From: Maribacter sp. MMG018
Lineage (GTDB): Bacteria; Bacteroidota; Bacteroidia; Flavobacteriales; Flavobacteriaceae
NCBI RefSeq assembly: GCF_018100785.1
Contig: NZ_JAGJEC010000002.1
Location: 1,178,001 to 1,242,000, forward strand
Direction: 5' to 3'
DNA length: 64,000 bases
Both the position numbers and the translations under genes were made by a program. The notes below the pieces were generated by a model. It made no database searches and was not told where the DNA came from. It was given only the letters and a program-made list of their open reading frames with translations. Numbering within the stretch: position 1 is the stretch's first letter; each line of letters begins with the position of its first letter. Below are positions 35,826 to 44,233 of this stretch, piece after piece.

Positions 35826-35946
35826 ATTTTATTTTTTAATTTAATAATGAGACAAATTTATCAGCATCACTCATGACCAATGTATCCAAATCCTTTATAG
35901 TTGTAGCTAAAATTTGTTGATTACTTCGAAAGCTGTTTTTAAATGA

Positions 35947-36097
35947 CCCCTAACGTGTTCGTATAAGATTAGTTACGTTGTTTAAGTACCTAATTTAGCA
36001 AATACAAACCGAATAGAAAATCCACGAGAGATTTCGCAAGTAGGCGAGAACAAGCAATTAATTTTAACCAGTATTTTGAGGTGTTGTTAGTTCTAGC
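35947..36097 (-). other. attC-like site 18
   Basis: R'' ends CTAAC+AA (36086-36090); R' GTTAGGGG preceded by C at 35947-35954. Interior has AATCCACGAGAGATTT and AAGTAGGCGAGAACAAGC, a variant of the medium class. The rest of the gap 35826-35946 shows no gene. Confidence 0.6.
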
Positions 36098-36138
36098 TTG
36101 TTAACTGTTCTTCATAAGGTTTTTAATAAGCGCTCTAC

Positions 36139-36924
36139 TCAATAAGATTTATTGTTAACGCCTTTTAATAAATCTTTTCTCTTAATGTATAAGATCGTTA
36201 TCATCAGAACGGACAAGTATAGAATAAACAACCAGAATGTATTCATACTTCCAGTGTGTTCTGGCAATATAAGTAGATAATTAAAGGCGGCATTAGCACT
36301 AATATGAGCAAGTATGGATGTCAGCACACTTTTGGTATAGTAATAAATCCAACTTATAAAGAGTGTTCCCAGAACAATCCATAATAAAAACACTGTAAAG
36401 TCCATTTGCAACGGCACCCCTGTTCCAATCAGATATGCCGGAAAATGCCAGATTCCCCATATCGAACCAAGTATTATACTTGAATATAACAGGTTAAATT
36501 TATCCATCAATCTGGGAAGTAAAAACCCTCTCCAACCATACTCCTCACCTACTGCAATTAATACAATAACAACAATCTGTGGCAGCAGTTGAGTAGTTCT
36601 TAAATCAAATCTGGAGATATCGAAGTCCAAGGAAGTAAGCATGGCCAAAGAAGCAAGGACCGGAATTCCGATCATTGAAACAAGAAGCCATTTTAAGCCT
36701 GTTTTCTTCACCGTCTGTTTAACGAACAATTCATAGAGACCTTTCTTCCCATTTGTGATGGCCGTAAAAATCAGAGCAACTATTGATGGTGTGATAACAG
36801 TTAATATTGAAATATTTGGATCATCCAATTTATAAGAGATAAAACATATCACCGAACTCAAGGCTATAACAATTACCGAGAATAGAATGATTTCGCTTTT
36901 TCTATTTGGATTCAAATTTTTCAT
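36139..36924 (-). CDS. CPBP-family glutamic intramembrane protease
   Basis: 261 residues, about eight membrane helices. All three CPBP motifs are complete: GEEYGWRGFLLPR (Glu127, Glu128), GIWHFPAYL (His160) and ILAHISANAAFNY (His about 208). It differs in length and motif quality from the reduced CPBP protein at 3203. Cytoplasmic membrane; substrate unknown. Single-gene cassette. Confidence 0.9.
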   Translation of the reverse strand: MKNLNPNRKSEIILFSVIVIALSSVICFISYKLDDPNISILTVITPSIVALIFTAITNGKKGLYELFVKQTVKKTGLKWLLVSMIGIPVLASLAMLTSLDFDISRFDLRTTQLLPQIVVIVLIAVGEEYGWRGFLLPRLMDKFNLLYSSIILGSIWGIWHFPAYLIGTGVPLQMDFTVFLLWIVLGTLFISWIYYYTKSVLTSILAHISANAAFNYLLILPEHTGSMNTFWLFILYLSVLMITILYIKRKDLLKGVNNKSY

Positions 36925-37055
36925 AGTTCAACATAATTTGTTTTGTGGGTAGTGTTTGGTATTAGTAATCTTCCAAATTTTTTAATTCATTTAGTTCAAA
37001 GCCTTTACATGAAGACTCTTCAAAAGGATAAATGTTACATCTGAATGGAAATTAC

Positions 37056-37122
37056 ATACAACGTTTAGCTATGAGCAGTATGGTCCCACAGGGTGCTATT
37101 GCTTATAGGCTTTGTTGTGCGC
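37056..37122 (-). other. attC-like site 19 (short type)
   Basis: 67 bases. R'' GCGCACAAC+AA at 37114-37122, R' GTTGTAT preceded by C at 37056-37062. Single hairpin CTATGAGCAGTATGG...CTATTGCTTATAG, sister of the sites at 4824 and 50766. Confidence 0.8.
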
Positions 37123-37176
37123 AGTATTTTATGCGTTTATGAGATTTTTTATCAATGAAATTTGCCATAAATGATA

Positions 37177-37453
37177 CTAACTGTGTTCTATCATTCCGTC
37201 AATATTCCGTAAATAATTTCCGTATTTTTCGTCCACAGAATCCTCATTTAGTTACTCTTCGGACATTTTTTCTATTAATTCCGCAAGTTTTTCCGTGTCG
37301 TTCCAGAACTTATTTTGAAACTCTCTCCATTCGGTTTGCGATTCTATTGGCAAGAAAGTCATCCTTATCAAAATCGCAATTTACCTGTACAATGGCTTCT
37401 GATACATTATACATCAATTCTTTTGAGAAAAGGTTTTTAAATAATTCAGCCAT
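37177..37453 (-). pseudogene. Decayed cassette gene (frame changes)
   Basis: ATG 37453 opens MAELFKNLFSKELMYNVSEA then IVQVNCDFDKDDFLANRI and stops at TAA 37310. A different frame continues with EWREFQNKFWNDTEKLAELI to TAA 37252, and a third with DEKYGNYLRNIDGMIEHS to TAG 37177. Three overlapping readable pieces in order point to one broken gene rather than chance. The start is faintly like AlkD-type DNA alkylation repair proteins, but the family is not established. The plus-strand frame across it is a shadow. Confidence 0.5.
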
Positions 37454-37662
37454 TTGTTCTACTATATATCCAGCTTATACCGAATTTTAATTTCTATCTT
37501 TTTTTCATTATCCAATGATTTTAAATAGACTTTTCATCCTGGACAAAAGTTAATATGCCATCACCAAAATTTTCCAACCAATGATTTCGGTGACTTGTCA
37601 TATTTTGCTCTTAGTTTGCATTGGTCACACATATGTTTTTTTATGAATTATGTTTTAAAGAA

Positions 37663-37998
37663 TTAATACTGTCTGTTTCTTTTCTTCTGAATGGCCAAGG
37701 ATTCCTCTGCCCATTCGATAAACTCATCAGCATCTTCCAATACATCAGGAGGAATGCTGTAAAATGAAAGTACAGTAGCATTATTTTTAAAAGGTTTCAG
37801 CGGCGTTGAACCTACTGCTATGAACTTGTCTTTATTAGTGTCATCCACCTTTAGGTACACTATATCATTTACAATCATGGCAAAAGCTAAGTCTTCTTGA
37901 TAGAGTGCAGCACCACCAAACATCCTGTTTATATGTACATTGCCCCAACCCCAAAGTTGGTCAAGTACGTATTGTAGGAAATCTTTTGAAACAGCCAT
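37663..37998 (-). CDS. TfoX/Sxy N-terminal family protein
   Basis: 111 residues from ATG 37998 (MAVSKDFLQYVLDQLWGWGN); the longer start overlaps the upstream gene. The TfoX_N pattern is present: RMFGGAALYQEDLAFAMIVNDIVYLKVD and a final YSIPPDVLEDADEFIEWAEESLA. Only the N-terminal domain exists. In gammaproteobacteria TfoX controls competence; here no role is known. Last gene of a leftward operon of four. Confidence 0.85.
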   Translation of the reverse strand: MAVSKDFLQYVLDQLWGWGNVHINRMFGGAALYQEDLAFAMIVNDIVYLKVDDTNKDKFIAVGSTPLKPFKNNATVLSFYSIPPDVLEDADEFIEWAEESLAIQKKRNRQY

Positions 37999-38000
37999 AG

Positions 38001-38444
38001 TTATTTTTTTCTTGAATACAGCTTTAAAGCTATCCATGCTCCAATTACGAGCTCAATCCAAGCCAAGGGAAAGATTTTAAATGCAGCTCCCCATTCTCCA
38101 AGTCCTGAGTTTACATTGGCAATCCAAAATATACCGATAGTTGCAAAGGCAGTTACTGTACCTGAAATAAGAACCGATTTTCCGTTATTTCCAAAAACTA
38201 CTATACAAAGCCAAAGTATAAATACTAAAACTGCTGTAAGAATGGTATCCCACAATCCCCATACCAGTGCATGGCTTAATTGTATTTGCTGCATTCCTAT
38301 GAGTTGCACCTTACCTTCGAAAAAAGATTCCATTAACGGGAAAGCCACAAACATAGCCCTTGCAGTTTCTCCTATGTGAATCCAAACACTTGTAATTAAG
38401 GTGATAATTACGAATTGTTTTAAATTGAATTTTTTGTTTTCCAT
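38001..38444 (-). CDS. Four-helix membrane protein, unknown function
   Basis: 147 residues with four membrane segments (about 9-30, 55-80, 90-112, 122-142). It resembles small DoxX-like/DUF-type helical membrane proteins but I cannot name the family. It lies 2 bases upstream of the TfoX-like gene and about 100 bases downstream of the glycosylase gene, so part of the same operon. Confidence 0.7.
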   Translation of the reverse strand: MENKKFNLKQFVIITLITSVWIHIGETARAMFVAFPLMESFFEGKVQLIGMQQIQLSHALVWGLWDTILTAVLVFILWLCIVVFGNNGKSVLISGTVTAFATIGIFWIANVNSGLGEWGAAFKIFPLAWIELVIGAWIALKLYSRKK

Positions 38445-38543
38445 ATCTATAGTTTTTAATACAATGCAAAACTACAGACTGCAAAAAATTGTGACGTTGA
38501 TATTTGCTAAGAAACCGGTGCGACCGGAGAGAAATAGTATTTT

Positions 38544-39731
38544 TTATTCGAGAAAAGTCTTTTGAAATTCCTCTTTGAATAACAATGGTGTTGTTTTATG
38601 TAGTTGAATCTTGGTACAATTATTAAAGACCATAAAAGAGTTCAACTCCTTGAGAAAAGCATTATTAAATGAGTCGTTAATCTTGAACCGATTTTCAAAT
38701 GCTATGTGTAAAATATGAAAAATAGCTGTTTTTCTTTCTGCTTTGCAATCCATTCTAGCCACAAACTTGCCATTCCAAAGTATGGGTAAAACAAAGTAAC
38801 CGTATTTTCGTTTTGCTTCAGGTACATAGCATTCTATTTGATAATCAAAACCGAACAAGTTTTGCATTCGCTTTCGCTGAATGAGTAAGTTATCAAAAGG
38901 AGAAAGTATTTTTAATTGGGTTCGGTTAAGTCTTTTGTTCAATAACTGTAATGATTCTGGCAGGGCATAATATAACTGTTCATTCACGTTTATTTGAATC
39001 AGCTCATTATTTGAACACATTTCTTTCAATTCAGCGGTAACAAATCTTTTTGTGTTTTTTAATAAATATGCTATTTCAGTGTCTTGGCCTATACCGTTAG
39101 CCTTTAGGTAATTTGTTATGAGAAAACGAATGTATTCTTTTTGTGTAGGGGTACTTGTATCAATAGTGTTGGGTAGAACCCGTTCTGTAAGGTCGTATAC
39201 TTTATGGAAATTCTTACGGGATGAAACCATGAGTTCTCCCTGCATATACAAGTTTTCTAAGGCTCGTTTTGCAGGTTTGCTTCCCCATTCTGCAACTTTT
39301 TCATCGTGTGTAAAATCTTTAGCCATTAATGCACCCTCATTCTCAATGCGTTTTAGTACAGCGTTCATCAACTTTTTATCCTTTTCATACCAATGCTTTT
39401 CATCACCCCTAAAAATGGCCTGTTTGCGAGGTAAGGAAAACCGATAATCTTTTATAGGCAAGTAGGCTGCTGCGTGCGACCAATATTCAAACACTTTTTT
39501 CTGTTCAAGCAATTCATCAATATGGGAAGGCTGATATTTTGGATTTCTGTTCCATAGCGTATGATGATGGGCACGTTGAACGGCTGAAATGGTATCTATC
39601 TGTATATAGCCAAGGTGTTCAATTGTTGCCAATGTTCTATCTAAAGAGGTGCCTTTTGCTTTGACAGGAAATACTCTTTGAGATAGCAATAAGAGTTTTT
39701 GAGCTTCTGATATGGAAAGTTTTTCAATCAT
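38544..39731 (-). CDS. YcaQ/AlkX-type winged-helix DNA glycosylase
   Basis: 395 residues with the HTH_42 architecture. N-terminal LSISEAQKLLLLSQRVF, then IEHLGYIQIDTISAVQRAHHH with the catalytic QxD motif at Gln44-Asp46; VFEYWSHAAAYLPIKDYRF; and C-terminal PFDNLLIQRKRMQNLFGFDY and YGYFVLPILWNGKFVARMD, all typical. The family excises bulky or crosslinked alkylpurines from DNA. ATG overlaps the stop of the upstream Crp-like gene by 4 bases, so the two are translationally coupled. Confidence 0.88.
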   Translation of the reverse strand: MIEKLSISEAQKLLLLSQRVFPVKAKGTSLDRTLATIEHLGYIQIDTISAVQRAHHHTLWNRNPKYQPSHIDELLEQKKVFEYWSHAAAYLPIKDYRFSLPRKQAIFRGDEKHWYEKDKKLMNAVLKRIENEGALMAKDFTHDEKVAEWGSKPAKRALENLYMQGELMVSSRKNFHKVYDLTERVLPNTIDTSTPTQKEYIRFLITNYLKANGIGQDTEIAYLLKNTKRFVTAELKEMCSNNELIQINVNEQLYYALPESLQLLNKRLNRTQLKILSPFDNLLIQRKRMQNLFGFDYQIECYVPEAKRKYGYFVLPILWNGKFVARMDCKAERKTAIFHILHIAFENRFKINDSFNNAFLKELNSFMVFNNCTKIQLHKTTPLLFKEEFQKTFLE

Positions 39732-40303
39732 TCGGCATCACGTATTTCTTTGCGGATGCGACTAAGATGTTCTGCTGAAATACCAATAAATGACGCTATT
39801 TGATGTTGGGGCACTCTTGATATAACTTGTTTGTTATTCTTGAGCAGAGCAAGGTATCTTTCTTTCGGTGTTTTAACTAATAAATCCATGCGTTGCGATT
39901 CGGATTTAATAATATTCATTTTAAACATTTGATGGCTCATTCGATGAAACCCGATTACCTCAGACTGTAAAAAGTCGAGTGCTTCCATTGATAATTCTAT
40001 TGCCTCTATATTATCCAAGGCTTGTATTGTAATATTTCCTTTTTGTTGTTTTAAATAGTTGATATAATCGTAGGTGTGGTCATGTTCAAAGTAAAAGTTA
40101 GTGGTTACTTCTTTACCATCCACCACTACAAAACCTCTGGCACACCCTTGTAGAATAATGCGAATAACATTGCACTTATCACCTTCTTCCTGTAGATAAT
40201 CACCTTTTTTATATTTAACGGTCTCAAAACCTGAAAGGAATAAATCAGCATCGGTATTAGTCATACCAATTGTTTCTGCCAAATAACTTTTGTAAGCGTC
40301 CAT
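39728..40303 (-). CDS. Crp/Fnr-family regulator
   Basis: 191 residues. N-terminal cyclic-nucleotide-binding-like beta-roll (KKGDYLQEEGDKCNVIRIIL) and a C-terminal Crp helix-turn-helix (VPQHQIASFIGISAEHLSRIRKEI). No Cys cluster, so not an oxygen-sensing Fnr. First gene of the operon and overlaps the glycosylase gene by 4 bases, suggesting it controls the operon or acts as a stress sensor. Confidence 0.88.
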   Translation of the reverse strand: MDAYKSYLAETIGMTNTDADLFLSGFETVKYKKGDYLQEEGDKCNVIRIILQGCARGFVVVDGKEVTTNFYFEHDHTYDYINYLKQQKGNITIQALDNIEAIELSMEALDFLQSEVIGFHRMSHQMFKMNIIKSESQRMDLLVKTPKERYLALLKNNKQVISRVPQHQIASFIGISAEHLSRIRKEIRDAE

Positions 40304-40526
40304 TTCACAAATTTACAATCTTATTCATGGAGGGAAGGAAAAACAACTCTTTACAGTTTTGTTTAGCCATTAAAAAACAATATCCTAAAAACAAAACTAT
40401 AATGTGCTGTTGTGGGTGAGGTTTCAATTTTGTACTATCGCTTCAAAGCTGTGGGTGGGGAAAACAAAATAAATTCCCTTCATGTTTGCAATTAACTATC
40501 TACGCAGTGTGTTCTTTTTTGCCTTA

Positions 40527-40756
40527 TTGCTAACGGTTGGGCTAAGCGTAGTGCGGAGGTACGTCGTCTGCGCTAGCAGCGGGCGGGTTGGTGCGCTGGC
40601 CAGTTTCCGTCTGCGCACGAAGCTAAAGCTTATTATTTTGCTTTTAATCTATTCATTCTTAAAATCCAAATTTAAAAATTTGACGACATTATAAATATAC
40701 ATAGACCATTCGATTTAGCACAAACGCCCTATGTTCTTTATACCTTGTTGTGTGTA
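40527..40756 (-). other. attC-like site 20 (long type)
   Basis: R'' TACACACAAC+AA at 40747-40756 and R' GTTAGCAA preceded by C at 40527-40534. R'' pairs 10 of 10 with 42439-42448. Interior GGTACGTCGTCTGCGCTAGC is almost identical to the site at 43305. The gap 40304-40526 shows no gene. Confidence 0.8.
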
Positions 40757-40760
40757 GGTT

Positions 40761-41468
40761 TTATTTGATTCCACCGAATGCTCCAAAGCACATATTCTTA
40801 TGTAAAATTTCAGTCTTTTTAAAACCTACTTTTTTCATTAATTCTAACTGATAAGTCATAGACCTAGGAGAATCTTCTTTTTCTATATACTCAAACACTT
40901 TTTTTCTGTATTCTTTTCCATCCACACTTTCTAAATAATCTCCATAACGTTCCCAAATGTATTCATTTACTGCACTTGTATCTTGAGTTATTAAATCTGA
41001 AATCATTAAACATCCACCTGGTTTTAGTAAACGAAATAATTTACCAAATGTAGTTTCCCAGTCTTTGTCATCCCGTAAATGATGTAATACAGCACCAGCT
41101 AATATGATGTCAAAACCATTATCTTTTAAATTTACTTCTCGAATATCTCCTTGAATAATTTCTACCGTACTGTTTGTTTTAGCTGATACTCTTTCCTTTG
41201 CTTTGTCTAACATAGGTTTACTCAAATCAACTAGAGTGCAGTTAAGGTCTGCGATTTTAGTTAACATTTTTAGACTATAATTTCCTGCTCCACAGCCTAT
41301 GTCCAATAAATATTGTGCTTTAGGATTTATTCTCTTTGAAGCTTCGGTTAAAAGTTCAAGAGATATTTTGGCGTCAATTGTTGCTATTTGACCCGTATCT
41401 AGATTAGAAAATCGTTCAACATCATTATCAAATCGCTCTTTAATTTCTTTAACTGTTGATTTATTCAT
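40761..41468 (-). CDS. Class I SAM-dependent methyltransferase
   Basis: 235 residues. Motif I YLLDIGCGAGNYSLKML, motif II LVDLSKPMLD, IIQGDIREVN and the NxxLHHL-like AGAVLHHLRD, then LKPGGCLMISDLI, all of a Rossmann methyltransferase of the UbiE/Tam/small-molecule group. Substrate unknown. It stands divergent from the LysR gene 98 bases away; both lie in one cassette, so control by that regulator is likely. Confidence 0.9.
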   Translation of the reverse strand: MNKSTVKEIKERFDNDVERFSNLDTGQIATIDAKISLELLTEASKRINPKAQYLLDIGCGAGNYSLKMLTKIADLNCTLVDLSKPMLDKAKERVSAKTNSTVEIIQGDIREVNLKDNGFDIILAGAVLHHLRDDKDWETTFGKLFRLLKPGGCLMISDLITQDTSAVNEYIWERYGDYLESVDGKEYRKKVFEYIEKEDSPRSMTYQLELMKKVGFKKTEILHKNMCFGAFGGIK

Positions 41469-41565
41469 TTTTGTAATGCCTTATTTGTTATTTCAAATGT
41501 ATAGTTCTTTTGATTGTTTCAAAAAGACTTAATTTGTCAATTAATAATACCTATTAAGTATAGTT

Positions 41566-42429
41566 ATGGAATTAAGACACTTAAGATATTTTTTAGCGGT
41601 AGCAGAAGAATTGAGCTTTACAAAAGCTTCTGAAAAGCTTTGTATTTCTCAGCCTCCTTTGAGTAGACAAATAAAAGAATTAGAAAATGAACTAGGAGCC
41701 AGGTTGTTTGAAAGGAATAATAAAAAGGTTGCCTTAACTGAAGCTGGTAAATATTTTAAAGATAAAATAACTAATCAGTTACAAGACTTAGAGTCAGTAG
41801 TTTTAAAGACTAGAAAAATTTCAGAAAACGTTAATGGTGAATATAGAATAGGATATATTAGTTCAACATTCTCTGATAAGATGACAAAACTTGTTCAGTT
41901 TTTAACTGAAAAATATCCATTTTTAAAAATTAAATTATATGAGGTTTCTACAGTCAAGCAAATTTTAGCTTTGGAACAAAATAAATTAGATTTAGGAATA
42001 ATTAGAGCTCCTTTAATATCTACAAAGATAGCTTCTAAACGATGGTTTAAAGATTCTTATTCACTAGTTTTTAATAATAACCTAAATAAGAATGTTGGTA
42101 GTTTGGTTGATGTAAAAGATAACGTTTTCGTTTTTTTTAATAAAGATTATGCCCCTGTATATTATAATTCTCTTATTGAAATTTGTTCACATTATGGGTT
42201 TATACCTAATGTTGTTCACGAATCAAATAATGTTAATTCCATAATTCAATTGGTAAGAAATGGACTAGGAATTTCTATTGTGCCAAGTAGTTTGAAAAAT
42301 AACCATAAATATTCAGAATTATCATTTTTAGATTTAGATAATAAGTTTTTTACGGATGTTTTACTAGCGACCCCAAAGAGTGAAGAATCAGAAATAACTG
42401 ATTCGGCTGTATCATTCTTGTTGAGATGA
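41566..42429 (+). CDS. LysR-family regulator, reversed in its cassette
   Basis: 287 residues. N-terminal HTH (LRYFLAVAEELSFTKASEKL...ISQPPLSRQIKELEN) and a substrate-binding PBP2 domain (about 88-285). The only plus-strand gene in the array; it shares the cassette with the divergent methyltransferase, the LysR/target layout seen in self-regulating pairs. A LysR-box T-N11-A may lie in the 97-base gap but I cannot fix it. Confidence 0.92.
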   Translation: MELRHLRYFLAVAEELSFTKASEKLCISQPPLSRQIKELENELGARLFERNNKKVALTEAGKYFKDKITNQLQDLESVVLKTRKISENVNGEYRIGYISSTFSDKMTKLVQFLTEKYPFLKIKLYEVSTVKQILALEQNKLDLGIIRAPLISTKIASKRWFKDSYSLVFNNNLNKNVGSLVDVKDNVFVFFNKDYAPVYYNSLIEICSHYGFIPNVVHESNNVNSIIQLVRNGLGISIVPSSLKNNHKYSELSFLDLDNKFFTDVLLATPKSEESEITDSAVSFLLR

Positions 42430-42438
42430 TTTTGGACT

Positions 42439-42730
42439 TACACACAACGGTCTCGGTTATGAGTAGTTGCATGATTTAGCCGTTAACTTTGCAAGTACGC
42501 ACCAAACTGAAAATCCGATTAGCTAAACGTCGTACGGTTTTAGAGAAGCGATTCCCATTGCGCCACAACCCGAAGCTAAAGCTTATTGTTTAGTTTTATT
42601 TTTTCTTGTCCAAAGCAAATTTTGAATATTTCGCTGGCGCGTAATTTTCAATTTTGCGAACCTCATAAAAATACGCAAACCTTTCGATTAAGCCCGAAGC
42701 CCGTATTGTTTTTAGCCATTGTTACCAAAT
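42439..42730 (-). other. attC-like site 21 (long mosaic type)
   Basis: 292 bases. R'' ATTTGGTAAC+AA at 42721-42730 and R' GTTGTGTGTA preceded by C at 42439-42448. It starts as a medium-class interior (GCAAGTACGCACCAAACTGA) and continues as a long-class one (CATAAAAATACGCAAACC), so it looks like a fusion of two site types. R'' pairs 10 of 10 with 43305-43314. Confidence 0.8.
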
Positions 42731-42734
42731 GCTA

Positions 42735-43289
42735 TTACTCCGTTCGTTTTAGAAAGGTTCCATCATCATTTTTAATAAATACAATTCCCTTGGTAGGCGA
42801 GTAAATAATAAACCCCGAATGACTTCCTGAATTTAATACAAACACATTATCAAAGTCATATCCATCAGAAGAGAAGTTCATTAATTCGTCCTCTAAATTT
42901 TCAGTATTCAGATTATTAATTCCATAAAATCCGGAACTGCCGGAAATAACTATATGAGATTTATTATCACTTCTTTTTTCTATTTCTGTAGTATAAGTTT
43001 CTTCAAGTGTGCCGAATATCAAATCGTTTTCTTGGCTCTCGGCAAGTATTACAGTACAACTGTCATCATTTGAAGAGTTTAGGTCACGATTTTCTATTAC
43101 TTTGGCAGTAGACCTAGCACTTAATAGTTCTTGTTCGGAATTAATAAACTGAATGTTATCCTCCGCCATAATTGGCATAGCAGAGCTTTCAAATTCGTTT
43201 AATACAAAGTTTATTGTTTCGTCGTCAGAACAACCACAACTGTTTAACATTATAAAACATAAAATTCCCGTTAGCGTTTTAATCTTCAT
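42735..43289 (-). CDS. Lipoprotein, unknown function
   Basis: 184 residues. MKIKTLTGILCFIMLNSCGC has a lipobox ending in two Cys, followed by an acidic SDDETINF. The body is acidic with ESQENDLIFGTLEETYTTEI; no family recognised. Single-gene cassette with perfect 10-base complementary ends. Confidence 0.75.
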   Translation of the reverse strand: MKIKTLTGILCFIMLNSCGCSDDETINFVLNEFESSAMPIMAEDNIQFINSEQELLSARSTAKVIENRDLNSSNDDSCTVILAESQENDLIFGTLEETYTTEIEKRSDNKSHIVISGSSGFYGINNLNTENLEDELMNFSSDGYDFDNVFVLNSGSHSGFIIYSPTKGIVFIKNDDGTFLKRTE

Positions 43290-43304
43290 TTCTATTTTTT
43301 TAAT

Positions 43305-43594
43305 ATTTGGTAACGGTTTAACTATGCGCAGTGTAGAGGTACGTCGTCTGCGCTAGCAGCGGGCGAGTTGGTGCGCTGGCCAGTTTCCGTCTAGTCTACG
43401 AGCCAGAGCTTTTTGCTTTGTAATTATCTTTTCTTTTTTAATTGCCAACTTAGCGCAGCGTTATCACGAATTCCTTATTAAAAAAATAGAAATTACATGA
43501 GTAGATCCAAAAGATTTGGTGGACTTAGTAAATAAACCCAAGCCATTACATTTATTACTTTATGCCCTCTTTGCTATAGGCATTGTTAGGTGTA
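43305..43594 (-). other. attC-like site 22 (long type)
   Basis: R'' TACACCTAAC+AA at 43585-43594, R' GTTACCAAAT preceded by C at 43305-43314. Shares a block of about 75 bases with site 20. R'' pairs 10 of 10 with 44113-44122. Confidence 0.8.
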
Positions 43595-43610
43595 GTAATT
43601 TTTTGTTTTA

Positions 43611-44096
43611 TTAAACTGCACTAATTATTGCTAAATATAAGTTTGCTGCATAACCACAATAAATCAATAGTTCCTCAATTTCAAACTCCGAATTATAGTC
43701 AGCCATTTCAACATCATAGTCATAATTTAATTTTGTCCATTTATTTACTGAGTTTAGTGAAAATTGTTGTATCTCAGATTCATTAAAAATTTCAAATCTT
43801 AGTTTCCATTTCGCTTTGTTCTTCAACAGATAGTTAAATTCTTTTCCATTTGGTTTTTCTAGTCTAATAACCATATGACCTTTTAGATTAAAGGTAATGT
43901 CTCCTATTTGGCTTCCATTCTTAAAAATATCGACTTTACTTGTCCAAATATTTTTTGGCTTGATTACAATATCGTTTCCGTTCAATGCGGCTTGAGCTTT
44001 TTCCGAAAACCAATTAGTATAAATTAATTCACAAATTTCATCATCTTCCTTAATTAATTTAAAATTACCTTTTCCAGAACTTGATATTATTTTCAT
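43611..44096 (-). CDS. Cytoplasmic protein, unknown function
   Basis: 161 residues, no signal peptide. Regular beta-strand pattern (KLIKEDDEICELIYTNWF, ITFNLKGHMVIRLEK, AKWKLRFEIFN) like LURP/tubby-type or other beta-barrel folds, ending in a short hydrophobic segment (LLIYCGYAANLYLAIISAV) that could be a membrane anchor. Not recognised. Single-gene cassette. Confidence 0.7.
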   Translation of the reverse strand: MKIISSSGKGNFKLIKEDDEICELIYTNWFSEKAQAALNGNDIVIKPKNIWTSKVDIFKNGSQIGDITFNLKGHMVIRLEKPNGKEFNYLLKNKAKWKLRFEIFNESEIQQFSLNSVNKWTKLNYDYDVEMADYNSEFEIEELLIYCGYAANLYLAIISAV

Positions 44097-44112
44097 TGCA
44101 TTTGTTTTTTAT

Positions 44113-44216
44113 TACACCTAACGGTCTAGTATATGAAAAATTTGGCGGACTTTTCAAATAAGCACAAGCCTTTGTTTTAGCACTTTCTTCCTATTTTTTA
44201 TATCCTTTGTTACCTG
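44113..44216 (-). other. attC-like site 23
   Basis: 104 bases. R'' CAGGTAAC+AAA at 44209-44216, R' GTTAGGTGTA preceded by C at 44113-44122. R'' pairs 8 of 8 with 45348-45355. Confidence 0.75.
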
Positions 44217-44233
44217 CGGTATTTTTATTTTTT

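Noticed and set aside
37155-37490. 111-residue plus-strand frame
   Set aside because: Opposite strand of a readable broken gene, Cys/Phe-rich with no motif.
40482-40694. 70-residue plus-strand frame with hydrophobic start
   Set aside because: Runs across the attC-like site at 40527; the hydrophobic part is a chance reading of the AT-rich gap.
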